From the NCBI GenBank assembly GCA_030849965.1, contig JAVDKL010000001.1, positions 2,338,554-2,402,553 on the forward strand: 64,000 bases of DNA, given 5' to 3'. Source of the DNA: Schauerella fraxinea (GTDB taxonomy: Bacteria; Pseudomonadota; Gammaproteobacteria; Burkholderiales; Burkholderiaceae_B). A program made the position numbers and the translations under genes. This document shows, in pieces, positions 1-9,508 of this stretch. Position 1 is the stretch's first letter, and the number at the start of each line of letters is the position of its first letter. The notes below the pieces were generated by a model. The model worked only from the letters and a program-made list of their open reading frames with translations, had not been told where the DNA came from and did no database searches.

Positions 1-185
1 TGTTAGACGACACGGGACGCTACGTAAATGCCGAGGACGTAACGCAGACAGGATTCCGTTGCTCGCAGGCACTGCGCTTGCCGCTGAAGTCGACGCCATC
101 CGGCTTATATTTCGATCATCATTTATAATAGAGACATCGCTGCGCCAGCGATGCCTGAACGTACGCCATTCTCAAGGAGACACGC

Positions 186-761
186 ATGAGAGTCAGTCGC
201 GAGCAAGCCGCCGAAAACCGGGAGCGAATCATCGCCGTCGCGTCGGGATTGTTTCGTGAGCGGGGTTTCAATGGTGTCGGTGTGGCCGACCTGATGCAGT
301 CTGCCGGTCTCACCCATGGTGGGTTTTACGGGCACTTCGAATCTAAGGAAGATCTGATGGCGCAAGCCTCGGCACGCGCCCTGGATGGGTCGCGCGACCT
401 GTGGCGCGACCTGGCGAGCGAGCATCCCGATCGTCCGCTGGAGGCGGTGCTGGATCATTATCTGTCGAGCGCGCATCGCGATCGGCCGCAGCATGGCTGC
501 CTGATGACGTCACTGGGCAGCGATGTGGCCCGGCAAGGTGTGGATGTGCGGCGCACCGTTACCGAGCGCTTCACAAGCATGATCGGGCTGCTCGAATCAT
601 GGATCCCTGGGCGTTCGCAAGCGGCCAAGCGGCGCCGTGCGCTCGCGGCCTATTCGACCATGGTGGGCGCGATGATGCTGGCGCGCATGGTCGACGATCC
701 CGAGCTGTCGGACGAGATTCTCGCGGCCTCGCGGGCGAGTCTGCCAGGCGGCCAGGAATAA
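186..761 (+). CDS. TetR/AcrR family transcriptional regulator
   Basis: This 191-residue protein has the TetR layout: an N-terminal helix-turn-helix at about residues 10-56, with the recognition-helix run THGGFYGHFESKEDL, followed by an all-helical ligand-binding domain. The start has a good ribosome site (AAGGAGA, about 6 bases upstream). A TATAAT hexamer lies at 124-129 in an AT-rich patch, so a promoter just upstream is plausible, but I see no convincing -35 box. The next gene is a glutathione transferase 93 bases downstream on the same strand. By analogy this is a repressor of a stress or detoxification gene, possibly that transferase and itself. The ligand is unknown. Confidence 0.9.
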   Translation: MRVSREQAAENRERIIAVASGLFRERGFNGVGVADLMQSAGLTHGGFYGHFESKEDLMAQASARALDGSRDLWRDLASEHPDRPLEAVLDHYLSSAHRDRPQHGCLMTSLGSDVARQGVDVRRTVTERFTSMIGLLESWIPGRSQAAKRRRALAAYSTMVGAMMLARMVDDPELSDEILAASRASLPGGQE

Positions 762-854
762 ACCTGCGGCAGCGGTGAGGGGTGCGCGGTTGCGATGCCA
801 CGGCCCCGCGTGGCATGATGCCCGCCGGTACTCCACCCCCGAAGGATCGCTTCC

Positions 855-1571
855 ATGATCGACCTGTATGGCATGAGCAGCCCCAATGTCGTCAAGATTA
901 TCTTGATGCTTGAAGAGATCGGCGCGCCCTATCGTTTTCATCCCATCGAAGTCTGGCGCAAAGAACAATTCGGCGAAGCGTTTCGGGCGCTCAATCCCAA
1001 CAGCAAGGTGCCGGTGATTGTCGATCAGGATGGCCCCGGCGGCGAGCCCTACACGGTGTTCGAGTCGGGTGCGATCCTCACTTACCTCGCTGAGAAAACG
1101 GGCCAGTTGCTCCCGGCCGCCGGCCGTGCACGCTATGACGTACTGCAATGGCTCACGCTGCAACTCACCGGGCTCGGCCCCACGTTCGGCCAATACGTGC
1201 ACTTCACCCGGTTCGAACCCAACGCGTCCGACTATGCCCGCTCACGCTACACCACCGAGGCCGTGCGGCTGATCGATGTGCTGAACGAACGGCTTGCGCA
1301 TACGCCCTACCTGGGCGGTGAAGATTATTCGATTGCAGATGTGGCCACCTATCCATGGATCGCGCGCCTCGAAGCGCTGAAGTTGCCGGTCGACGGCCGC
1401 GACGCGCTGCTGCGCTGGCGCGACACGATCGCCAGCCGCCCTGCCGTCACGCGTACGGCATTGCGCACCATCGAGATTCAGCAAGCCGGCGATGTCTCGC
1501 GCGCGGCTGCCACCGCCGACGACCTGGATCGCATGTTCGGCCGCGGCCGCTACGCGCACCAGGCCACCTGA
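855..1571 (+). CDS. Glutathione S-transferase family protein
   Basis: This 238-residue protein has an N-terminal thioredoxin-like glutathione-binding domain (residues 1 to about 80) and a helical C-terminal domain. The cis-proline motif is in NPNSKVPVI (residues 47-55) and the glutathione-contacting E-S pair is in ESGAI (70-74). The pattern is closest to the YfcG/YghU-like bacterial transferases that carry a longer loop before the second helix. AAGGA lies 10 bases before the ATG. It probably conjugates or reduces electrophiles or disulfides in the cytoplasm. The substrate cannot be read from the sequence. It lies between the TetR regulator and the PrpF gene on the same strand. Confidence 0.88.
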   Translation: MIDLYGMSSPNVVKIILMLEEIGAPYRFHPIEVWRKEQFGEAFRALNPNSKVPVIVDQDGPGGEPYTVFESGAILTYLAEKTGQLLPAAGRARYDVLQWLTLQLTGLGPTFGQYVHFTRFEPNASDYARSRYTTEAVRLIDVLNERLAHTPYLGGEDYSIADVATYPWIARLEALKLPVDGRDALLRWRDTIASRPAVTRTALRTIEIQQAGDVSRAAATADDLDRMFGRGRYAHQAT

Positions 1572-1633
1572 TCGTCTGCCGATGCATGGGGCGCGCCCCA
1601 CGCATCGACGCCTCTACCTGCATCGACACCGCC

Positions 1634-2803
1634 ATGCCCAACCCACCACCGCAAGCCGCTATCCCTGCCTATTACATGCGCGGGGGCACCAGCAAGGGCG
1701 TGTTCTTTCTGCCCGAAGATCTGCCCACCGATCCGGCGCGCCGGGATGCCACGCTGCTGCGCTTGATCGGCAGCCCCGATCCGTATGAAAAGCACATCGA
1801 CGGCATGGGCGGAGCCACGTCCAGCACCAGCAAGGTCGTCATCGTGGGTAAAAGCACGCGTGCGGATTGCGACGTCGATTACTGGTTCGGACAGGTCGCG
1901 ATCGCCGCGCCGCTGGTCGACTGGACGGGGAACTGCGGCAATTTGACGGCCGCAGTGGGCCCGTTTGCCATCCATCGCGGACTCATCGATGCGCCGCACG
2001 ACGGCATGGCCACGGTGCGCATCTGGCAAGCCAACATCGGCAAGAAAATCATTGCCAAGGTGCCGATGCGCGACGGCGCCGTGCAGGAGATGGGCGACTT
2101 CGTGCTCGACGGCGTGCCGTTTCCGGCCGCCGAGATCGCGCTGGCGTTTCTCGATCCCGGTGCGGACGATGCCGAGGGCGGCGGCGCGATGCTGCCTACC
2201 GGCAATGCCGTGGATCGACTGACGATTCCCGGCGTGGGCGATATCGACGTCACCCTGATCAATGCCGGCAATCCCACGGTATTCGTGCACGCTGCGGCGC
2301 TCGGCTTGACCGGCATCGAGTTGCCGCGCGCCATCGATATCCAGCCCGATCTGCTCGCACGCTGCGAAGCGATTCGGGCACACGGCGCGGTCGCGATGGG
2401 CTTGGCCGAAAGTGTGGCGTACGCCAGCGCCAAACGCCAGAGCACTCCCAAGATTGCGTTCGTGGCGCCGCCCGCCGCGTATGCCGCCACGAGCGGCGGC
2501 GCCGTCGCTGCGGCCGACATCGATCTGCTGGCGCGCATCTTCTCGATGGGCAAACTGCACCACGCCATGACCGGCACGGGTGCCGTGGCCATCGCGGCCG
2601 CTGCGGCCGTGCCGGGCACCATCGTCGCGCAAGCGCTCGGCGGTTCGCGCGAAGGGCTGCGTTTCGGTCATCCCGCCGGCGTGCTGCAAGTGGGCGCACG
2701 CGCCGAGCTGCGCGATGGCGTGTGGCAGGTGACGCAAGCGCTGATGAGCCGCAGCGCCCGCCGCTTGATGGTCGGACAAGTGTTCGTGCCCGACGTCGAA
2801 TAG
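1634..2803 (+). CDS. PrpF-family isomerase (2-methylaconitate / 4-oxalomesaconate type)
   Basis: The 389-residue product belongs to the PrpF family, cofactor-free isomerases that move a double bond by proton abstraction, as in 2-methylaconitate isomerisation or 4-oxalomesaconate tautomerisation. The family opening YYMRGGTSKGVFF is at residues 13-25. The two conserved catalytic positions are visible as the lysine in STSK (K67) and the cysteine in WTGNCGN (C101). I chose the ATG at 1634 because homology begins a few residues later, although no clear ribosome site precedes it; a longer version from 1586 is possible. No prp or gallate genes are adjacent, so the exact substrate is open. Confidence 0.85.
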   Translation: MPNPPPQAAIPAYYMRGGTSKGVFFLPEDLPTDPARRDATLLRLIGSPDPYEKHIDGMGGATSSTSKVVIVGKSTRADCDVDYWFGQVAIAAPLVDWTGNCGNLTAAVGPFAIHRGLIDAPHDGMATVRIWQANIGKKIIAKVPMRDGAVQEMGDFVLDGVPFPAAEIALAFLDPGADDAEGGGAMLPTGNAVDRLTIPGVGDIDVTLINAGNPTVFVHAAALGLTGIELPRAIDIQPDLLARCEAIRAHGAVAMGLAESVAYASAKRQSTPKIAFVAPPAAYAATSGGAVAAADIDLLARIFSMGKLHHAMTGTGAVAIAAAAAVPGTIVAQALGGSREGLRFGHPAGVLQVGARAELRDGVWQVTQALMSRSARRLMVGQVFVPDVE

Positions 2804-2893
2804 CGCGGCGATCCGGGCCACTGCCAACGCAGCGGGTTCAACGCCAGGCCTGCGTCGGTCTTGGTGATCTCGTCTTGGCGACTACGTTTGTGA

Positions 2894-5554
2894 TCAGCCC
2901 TTTGGCGGTCCCGGCAAAGGCGGCGTGGGCGCGGTTGCGGACGCCGGTGCCGTTGGCGCATCGGCGGGCGGCATCGCCGCCGATATCGGCGGCACCAAGC
3001 TGTCGCCATCCTGCTTGCCGTCGCGCCTGTTTTCCAGGCTGCCCAACAACATCGTGGGCTGCTGCGACATCTCGATCTTGGCGGCCGAAAGACGATTCAA
3101 AATTTCAAAGAGCAAGGCGCTGCGCACCGTGTACGACTGCCGGGGCGACGACACCGAGCCCGATGCGTTGAACATCAGATGCGTGCCATCGATCCCGTCA
3201 AGAAACACATTGGGCGCGGGCGTCTCCAGCACATCGGGATTGTCTTGAAACACCGACAGCATGATCTCGCGCACGCGTTGCGCGTCGGTGCCCAGCGGCA
3301 ATGGCATTTTGACCGTGACCACGCCTTGCGGATTGGCGTGGGTCACGTTGCGCACATGCTTGGTGATGAACTCGGAGTTGGGCACGATCAACGTCGATCG
3401 ATCCGACATCTGAATTTCGGTGGCGCGCACATTGATGCGCCGAATATCGCCTTCCACGCCCGCACTTAACGACACCCAGTCGCCAACCTTCACCGGCCGT
3501 TCCGCCAGCAAGATAATGCCGGAGACGAAGTTCTGCACCACCGCCTGCAAGCCGAAACCGATCCCCACCGACAAGGCACTGGCCACCCACGCCACGCGCT
3601 CCAGGCCGATGCCAACGGCCGACATGGCCAGCGCCACCGCGATCACGAAACCCGCATACCCGAAGAGCGCCGCGGCTGACAGCTGCATGCCGGGATCCAG
3701 CGTGGTGGTCGGCAAATAACGATCGCGCAGCCAGCTTTTGAGCATCTTGACCGCGATCAACCCCACGACCAGCACGATCAACGCCTGCATCACGGTGCCG
3801 GGCTTGATCAGCACTTCGCCGATCGCCAGCCCGCTTTGCAATTGCCCCATGCGCTGGAACAACTCCATGGGCCCGGCGCCGAACGGCGCCAGCACAAGCA
3901 ACAACGCGAACAACGCAATCAGCACCCGGCCCACGCCCGAAAGCAGCACCGCGGCCTGATCGCGGGCGCGCGGCTCGTAAGGTTGATTCTTGCCCGATGC
4001 GTCGACCTGCGTGGCACTGCGCAAGGTAGAGAAGAAATCCTCGATCAGCACGCTCAGCAGATAGGTACTGGCGAGAATGATGATGAGCCAGACCATCTGC
4101 TTGAGCAGGAAGTTGCCGAAGGCCACGTAGCCCACCAGCACGCTCGCGACGGCGCCCACGATCACGCACCACAGCACGCCGGCGAGCACGCCCAGCCACA
4201 GCGGACGGGGCGGCGGCGGGTCGACCTGGGCTGCGGCCTCGTCTTCCTGGGCTTCCGCGGCTGAAGCCTGCTTGGCCTGCGCGTCGCGAATCACCCGGCG
4301 CCGCAACCGTTCGCCGCGCCGTAGGGCATAGCCCAGCACGATGGCGAGGCCGAAGGCCACCGCACTGTTCAACGCGATCGTGGTCGTGAGACGGAAATTG
4401 AGCAGGGTGATGAAGCGGTCGAGCGACCAAACGACGACCACGGCGATGCCCAAGGCAATCGGCAGCCATCGCATGCGAAGGGCGATCAGATCGGGAATGG
4501 ACGGCAACCGCCACGAAGGTCGATTGGGTGAGAGCAAGGCCCGGCCGAGCCCGGCGACGTAGCCGCCGAAGAACATGACGCCCACAAAACCCGTCGCGAA
4601 TGTGGCCAGATCGCCGGTGAGCACGACGCCCCAGCTCATCCCCAGATAAAACAACTCGGCAATCAACCCCGGCGCGGCCACACCCAACAGCACCACCGCC
4701 ACGGCGTAGAACGACCGTCGCAAGCGGCCCGACGGCACCCGTGCCGCCGTGATGCCCGTCAGCCGCTTGCTGGCCCAGATACGCACGCCGAAGATGGCGC
4801 CGATGAGCAGCAGCACGCCCGCCCACACCCAGAACGGCGTGGCGATGGCTGCCGCGAGCGCCTCGTCCCAGAGTGATTTCAGGCGATCCCGGTCGCGCGG
4901 CCAATCGCCCTGAAACTCAGACCAGAACGAAGGCGTGAGTACCGATGGCCGACGTTCACCCAGCGCCGCCGAAAACTGCGAGCGCCGCAAGGATGAGATC
5001 GTCTCGATCGCCTGCCCGCTTTCTACCGCCAGCAAGCGGGCAAGCTTGATCTGCGAATCGAGCGCAGTGCGTTGTTTGTTCAGATCCGAACGCTGCGCCG
5101 CCACATCGGGCGCTTCTTTCACGCCTTCGGCGACCTCGCCCAGCTCACCCAAGCGGGCATTGACGCTGGTGAGTTGCGGCGTCAATGCATCCGCCTTCGA
5201 CGCCGCCTGCCCCTGCATCTCCACCAGCGATTCGCGCATATCCACGAGCGCGGTGTCGTCGGGTTGATCCTTCAACTGTTTCTGGATAGCGTCCAGATCC
5301 TTGCGGGCCTGGTCCAGGTTGATCTCGGGCGCTTTGTCTTGTGCCGCTGCCAAGGCCGTGAAAAAAGCCAGCAGGCACACGACCACAAGTTGCCAGATAC
5401 GCCGCTGCCCTGTCCGCCGCTGCAATGCGCCGCCTGCGGAATTCGACGCACGCACGGGCACGGCGCCGGCACGCACAGACTGCAGGGGAAGAGAAACGGA
5501 CATGGCGGGAAAGCCGCGGGCGACGCCCACGGTAAAGTCGAGGTCGCCCAGCAT
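2894..5554 (-). CDS. Large MscS-family mechanosensitive channel (DUF3772 type)
   Basis: This is an 886-residue inner-membrane protein. It has an N-terminal hydrophobic export segment (around residues 50-70), a charged periplasmic coiled region resembling DUF3772, about ten or eleven membrane segments, and a C-terminal MscS domain. The MscS pore helix and beta domain are recognisable in GIGFGLQAVVQNFVSG and RPVKVGDWVS. It is much longer than small MscS (about 286 residues) and resembles the MscK/YbdG-like large channels that release solutes on osmotic downshock. The start at 5554 is preferred because AAGGAGAGG precedes it; an ATG at 5503 and a TTG at 5584 are alternatives. It is convergent with the PrpF gene. 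The Pro/Ala-rich C-terminus is low complexity. Confidence 0.88.
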   Translation of the reverse strand: MLGDLDFTVGVARGFPAMSVSLPLQSVRAGAVPVRASNSAGGALQRRTGQRRIWQLVVVCLLAFFTALAAAQDKAPEINLDQARKDLDAIQKQLKDQPDDTALVDMRESLVEMQGQAASKADALTPQLTSVNARLGELGEVAEGVKEAPDVAAQRSDLNKQRTALDSQIKLARLLAVESGQAIETISSLRRSQFSAALGERRPSVLTPSFWSEFQGDWPRDRDRLKSLWDEALAAAIATPFWVWAGVLLLIGAIFGVRIWASKRLTGITAARVPSGRLRRSFYAVAVVLLGVAAPGLIAELFYLGMSWGVVLTGDLATFATGFVGVMFFGGYVAGLGRALLSPNRPSWRLPSIPDLIALRMRWLPIALGIAVVVVWSLDRFITLLNFRLTTTIALNSAVAFGLAIVLGYALRRGERLRRRVIRDAQAKQASAAEAQEDEAAAQVDPPPPRPLWLGVLAGVLWCVIVGAVASVLVGYVAFGNFLLKQMVWLIIILASTYLLSVLIEDFFSTLRSATQVDASGKNQPYEPRARDQAAVLLSGVGRVLIALFALLLVLAPFGAGPMELFQRMGQLQSGLAIGEVLIKPGTVMQALIVLVVGLIAVKMLKSWLRDRYLPTTTLDPGMQLSAAALFGYAGFVIAVALAMSAVGIGLERVAWVASALSVGIGFGLQAVVQNFVSGIILLAERPVKVGDWVSLSAGVEGDIRRINVRATEIQMSDRSTLIVPNSEFITKHVRNVTHANPQGVVTVKMPLPLGTDAQRVREIMLSVFQDNPDVLETPAPNVFLDGIDGTHLMFNASGSVSSPRQSYTVRSALLFEILNRLSAAKIEMSQQPTMLLGSLENRRDGKQDGDSLVPPISAAMPPADAPTAPASATAPTPPLPGPPKG

Positions 5555-5620
5555 AGCAAGGCGACCTCTCCTTAACTGCAACAAAGCATGGCGGCGGGTA
5601 TCAGCGCGCTGTCAGCCGGC

Positions 5621-7426
5621 TCACCGCGACTTGCGGTGGTCGATCCAGTCGTCACCGGCCACCGGCCGCGCGGCGGCCGCCAGCTCGGGATCGACCGGGT
5701 AATACCAGCAACGCACGGGCTGGCCGGCAACCAGCACATCCACCTCGCGCCGCACGAACACCGTTCGGCGGGCGGCATCGTATTCCTCGATCTCGTCGAG
5801 CACCGGCAAGAGCCGAGGATCGATGCGATACACCTCGCCGCGTACGCGGCGGTCGGGCACTTCGGCGAGCAGTCCTGGCCAGTCGCCAAAATCGATCAAG
5901 GCGCCGGCCACTTCGCTGGCGCCTACCCACGTCGGCTCAGGCAACTGACGACCCTTCGCCACCAACGCAAGATCGTTGATTTCGCCCCGGCGCAGCGTGC
6001 CGTAGATGAAGACGTGCATGGCCGGCAGCGGCGGCGACTCAGCAGCCTCTGTCGCAATCCCTGCAATCGGCATCGACGGCACCGGCGTCGCAGGGTTTGC
6101 CGATATCACAGCCTCTTCCACGTCCTGGCGTGAGGTGGCCTCGGGCACCTCGCTCGCCGCTTGCGCAAATGCATCCCCGCGCGGGTCCTTCGGCGCGCAG
6201 TCGCGCCGCGATGCCACCTGGCTGATGAAAAACCACAGCAGTCCGCTGACCGCCACGCCAACCCCCAGCGCCAGCGCCAAACGGAAGGCACTGCCGTACA
6301 CCCAAGGCGCCATCCAGCCGCTCACGGCCGAGAAAAACACCATCTGCACGAACCCCAGCACCGAGGCGGCCATGCCCGAGAGCTTCGGCTGACGCGTCAA
6401 CACCTGCAGCGTCATATTGGGAATGGCGATGGCGAGCCCGAAATTGAAGAAGGCCAACGGCAGCACTGCCCATGGCAACTGCACCGGCTCGGCCACGGCA
6501 GCGTATGCCATGTTGGCCACGCAACTGAGCACCATCACAAGATAGGCCATGCCGATCATGCGGCCCGGCGACCAGCGCGACGAGAGTCGGGCCGCGGCGA
6601 ACGAGCCGGTGGTCAAGCCCACCACCAGCGGGATGAACAGCCAGCCGAACGCGGTATCGGGCAAGCCGAGCACATGCGTGACGAAGTCGTGCGCCGCGCC
6701 GATCAAAAACGCAAAGCCGGCAAACAGCACCCCGAAGGCCAGCGCGAACGCCATGAACACGCCGTCGCGCGCGATCGTCATGTAGTTGGTGGCCAACGCC
6801 CGCACCGAGAAGGGTTGGCGGCGGGCGGGCGCCAGTGTTTCGGGCAAACGGCGATAGCACAGCACGCAAGCGGCCAGTGCCAACGCGGCGAGCAGCACGA
6901 AAACCGACCGCCACCCCAGCGAGGTCGACAGATAGCCGCCCAGAATCGGGGCGATGGCGGGCGACACGCTGAACACCATGATGATGTAGGACAGCGTGCG
7001 GCGCGCCACGGGGCCCTCATAGCAATCGTTGACGACCGCCTGCCCCACCACCATCCCCGCGCCCGCCGACAGGCCCTGCAGTACGCGGCCCGCGAGCAGC
7101 CAGTCGAAGCTGGGCGCAAACGTGGCGAGCACCGAGCCGGCGATGTACACCAGCAACGACACGATCACGACCGGACGGCGTCCCAACGAATCGGACAGCG
7201 TACCGTGCAGCAAGGTCATGACGGCATACGCCACCATGTAATAGCCGAGCGTGCGCTGCACAGCCTCCTGCGGCAGGTCGAATTCCTGGCCGATGGCGCC
7301 GAAGGCAGGCAGATAGGCGTCGATCGACAGCGGGCCAATACAGGCCAGCACGCCGAGAATGGCGATCATCGTGCGATAAGGCGGCACGTGGGAGAGACGA
7401 GAGAAAGACGAAGGTGATGCAGACAT
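5621..7426 (-). CDS. Bcr/CflA-type MFS exporter fused to a gamma-glutamylcyclotransferase domain
   Basis: This single 601-residue frame carries two domains. Residues 1 to about 410 are a 12-helix major facilitator exporter of the Bcr/CflA drug-resistance type, with the early motif GPLSIDAYLPAF and motif A-like GTLSDSLGRRPV. After a loose linker, residues from about 470 form a gamma-glutamylcyclotransferase/AIG2 domain with the substrate-loop signature YGTLRRG and the likely catalytic glutamate in LDEIEEYD. The enzyme domain would face the cytoplasm. There is no stop or frameshift between the domains. The start at 7426 is chosen because the membrane region follows directly; a longer upstream frame is possible. 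Transport substrate unknown. Confidence 0.85.
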   Translation of the reverse strand: MSASPSSFSRLSHVPPYRTMIAILGVLACIGPLSIDAYLPAFGAIGQEFDLPQEAVQRTLGYYMVAYAVMTLLHGTLSDSLGRRPVVIVSLLVYIAGSVLATFAPSFDWLLAGRVLQGLSAGAGMVVGQAVVNDCYEGPVARRTLSYIIMVFSVSPAIAPILGGYLSTSLGWRSVFVLLAALALAACVLCYRRLPETLAPARRQPFSVRALATNYMTIARDGVFMAFALAFGVLFAGFAFLIGAAHDFVTHVLGLPDTAFGWLFIPLVVGLTTGSFAAARLSSRWSPGRMIGMAYLVMVLSCVANMAYAAVAEPVQLPWAVLPLAFFNFGLAIAIPNMTLQVLTRQPKLSGMAASVLGFVQMVFFSAVSGWMAPWVYGSAFRLALALGVGVAVSGLLWFFISQVASRRDCAPKDPRGDAFAQAASEVPEATSRQDVEEAVISANPATPVPSMPIAGIATEAAESPPLPAMHVFIYGTLRRGEINDLALVAKGRQLPEPTWVGASEVAGALIDFGDWPGLLAEVPDRRVRGEVYRIDPRLLPVLDEIEEYDAARRTVFVRREVDVLVAGQPVRCWYYPVDPELAAAARPVAGDDWIDHRKSR

Positions 7427-7533
7427 AGTTCTTGAAACCGTTTGGGGCAGTGCCGGCGGAGATTCAGCCGGCTGGGCACGCGCGGCATGCGGCGAGCCCA
7501 AGGCGGCACGTGCGCGCCGCCCCAATGAAAAAG

Positions 7534-7551
7534 GCCCGCGACAGCGGGCCG
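7534..7551 (-). terminator. Rho-independent terminator of the TRAP operon
   Basis: Read on the minus strand this is a perfect 7-base-pair GC stem (GGCCCGC / GCGGGCC) with a 4-base loop, followed at once by TTTTTC. It lies 46 bases past the stop of the TRAP large permease gene and before the next minus-strand gene, so it should end the transporter transcript. Confidence 0.85.
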
Positions 7552-7596
7552 GTCAGGGGAATTATAGACACCCCCCACATCACGATTGTGTCAGCG

Positions 7597-8910
7597 CTAC
7601 TTGAGCTCTTTGCCCATCACCAGATCCGGCAGGATCGTGACGATCTGCGGAAACACCGTGATCAGGATGATGCACAGCACGAGGTAGAAGAAGAACGGAA
7701 TCGCCGCCCGCGCAATGATGTTGCTGTCTTTCCCGGTCATCGCCTGCAACACGAACAGGTTGAAGCCCACGGGTGGGGTGACCTCCGCGATCTCGACCAG
7801 CAGCACCACGAAAATACCGAACCAGATCAGATCGAAGCCGGCGGCCTGGATCATCGGCAACACGACCGCACTGGTCAGCACGATCATCGAGATGCCGTCC
7901 AAGGCCGTGCCCAGAATCAGATACACCACCACGAGCACGGCGATCAGCGAGTACGGGCTCAGGTTCATGGCGTTGACCCACTCCGCCAGCTCGCGCGGAA
8001 TGCCGGTAAACGCCATCGTCTTGGTGAGAAAGGCCGCGCCCGCCAGGATGAACATGATCATGCACGACACGCGCGTCGCACCCATCAGGCCGTCCCAGAA
8101 ATTCTTCCACGTGAGCGCGCGATTGGAGGCCGCGATCATGAGCGACCCCAGTACACCGTACGCGGCGCACTCGGTGGCCGTCGCCCAGCCGGCGACCAGC
8201 ACCCACACGATCAGCACGATCAACAACGCGCAGGGAATGAGATTGCGCGACTTGTAGATTTTCTCGCGAAACGTGGTCGGTGCATCGGGCGGCGGCACGC
8301 GATCCGGGTGGCGAATGCTCCACCAGGCGATATACCCCGAGAACAACAACATCAGCAAGAAGCTGGGCAGAAAACCAGCCAGGAAGATACGGATGATGGA
8401 GGCTTCGGCAGCCACCGCATACACCACCATCGTGATCGACGGGGGAATCAGAATGCCCAGCGTACCGGCCGTGGCCAACGACCCGATGGCCAGCTTCTCG
8501 TCATAGCCGCGGCGCTTGAGTTCCGGCAATGCCACCTTGGCGATCGTGGCGCACGTTGCGGCCGACGACCCCGATACCGAACCGAACACCCCGCAACCCA
8601 GCACGGTGGTGTGCATCAAGCGGCCCGGTATGCGGCTCAGCCAGGGCGATAACCCTTCGAACATCTGCTCCGACAACTTCGTGCGGAACAGGATTTCGCC
8701 CATCCAGATAAATAAGGGCAAGGCCGCCAGCTCCCACGACACATTGCTTTCCCAGAACGCGGAAAACAGATTCTTGCCGGGCAAGGTGTTGGTGAAAAAG
8801 GCTTGGCCGAACCAGCCTACGATGGCCAGCGTCATGGCGATCCAGATGCCGCCCGCAAGCAGCACCACCATGAGCAGCAAAAGAATGCCGCCTAGTACAA
8901 CCATGTCCAT
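7597..8910 (-). CDS. TRAP transporter large permease (DctM family)
   Basis: The 437-residue product is the large membrane subunit of a tripartite ATP-independent periplasmic transporter, which forms the sodium-coupled translocation channel in the inner membrane. It has about twelve hydrophobic segments and the usual family length, with recognisable stretches such as FGSVSGSSAATCATIA and GILIPPSITMVVY. The start at 8910 (MDMVVLGG) follows the standard position of the first helix; the longer frame upstream has no family similarity. It is the last gene of the dctP-dctQ-dctM set, 40 bases after dctQ, and is followed by a clear terminator. Confidence 0.93.
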   Translation of the reverse strand: MDMVVLGGILLLLMVVLLAGGIWIAMTLAIVGWFGQAFFTNTLPGKNLFSAFWESNVSWELAALPLFIWMGEILFRTKLSEQMFEGLSPWLSRIPGRLMHTTVLGCGVFGSVSGSSAATCATIAKVALPELKRRGYDEKLAIGSLATAGTLGILIPPSITMVVYAVAAEASIIRIFLAGFLPSFLLMLLFSGYIAWWSIRHPDRVPPPDAPTTFREKIYKSRNLIPCALLIVLIVWVLVAGWATATECAAYGVLGSLMIAASNRALTWKNFWDGLMGATRVSCMIMFILAGAAFLTKTMAFTGIPRELAEWVNAMNLSPYSLIAVLVVVYLILGTALDGISMIVLTSAVVLPMIQAAGFDLIWFGIFVVLLVEIAEVTPPVGFNLFVLQAMTGKDSNIIARAAIPFFFYLVLCIILITVFPQIVTILPDLVMGKELK

Positions 8911-8950
8911 GCTGGTCTTCCGATGGCGCGAACGCGCAAGGAGTGATGAA

Positions 8951-9484
8951 TCAGATGTCTGAGGAGAAATCGCCCTGCGCATGGCGTTCGGCCACACGTC
9001 GGGTATAGGTCGGCGTTTCGCCGCGCAACACGAGAATGAGCTCGTCCACCACGGCAAGCGCAAACAGCACCGCGCCGATCACGAAGCTCATCTGTGGAAT
9101 CCACATCGGCAATGCCACCATGCCGGTGGCCATGTCCTGGAATTCGTAGCTCTCCCAGGTGAAGACGATGGCCCAGTAGGCCAGATAGCACATCGATACC
9201 GCAGCGAAGCTCAACGACGTGATCTCGAGCACGCGCCGGGTGGCGGGCGATACCTTCTCGAGCAACAACGTCACCCGCACGAAGTCGCCATTCTTGAAGG
9301 CATGCGCCATCGCGAGAAACGCCGATGCGGCGCAAAACCACGCGACGATGTCGTTGATGCTGCTGACATGCCAGCCGACCATGCGGCCGATGGACGCCAC
9401 GATCATCAACGCGAAGATCGCGAAGATGAACGCGCCGGCCAGATAGCCCATCGCGTCGAACACGAAGTTCAAGGTTTTACGCAT
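8951..9484 (-). CDS. TRAP transporter small permease (DctQ family)
   Basis: This 177-residue protein has four predicted membrane helices and the typical DctQ pattern (GAFIFAIFALMIVASIGRM near the start, later WIPQMSFVIGAVLFAL). It is the small integral-membrane subunit that docks to the large permease. It lies between the binding-protein gene (24 bases upstream) and the large permease (40 bases downstream), so the three subunits should be made from one transcript. GGAG is found 9 bases before the ATG. Confidence 0.9.
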   Translation of the reverse strand: MRKTLNFVFDAMGYLAGAFIFAIFALMIVASIGRMVGWHVSSINDIVAWFCAASAFLAMAHAFKNGDFVRVTLLLEKVSPATRRVLEITSLSFAAVSMCYLAYWAIVFTWESYEFQDMATGMVALPMWIPQMSFVIGAVLFALAVVDELILVLRGETPTYTRRVAERHAQGDFSSDI

Positions 9485-9508
9485 TGCATCGCTCCAGGAG
9501 CCGGGCCA

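Noticed and set aside
1550-2827. Minus-strand frame of 425 codons opposite the PrpF gene
   Set aside because: Composition is His/Ala/Arg-rich and no domain is seen, while the PrpF frame on the plus strand has its catalytic residues.
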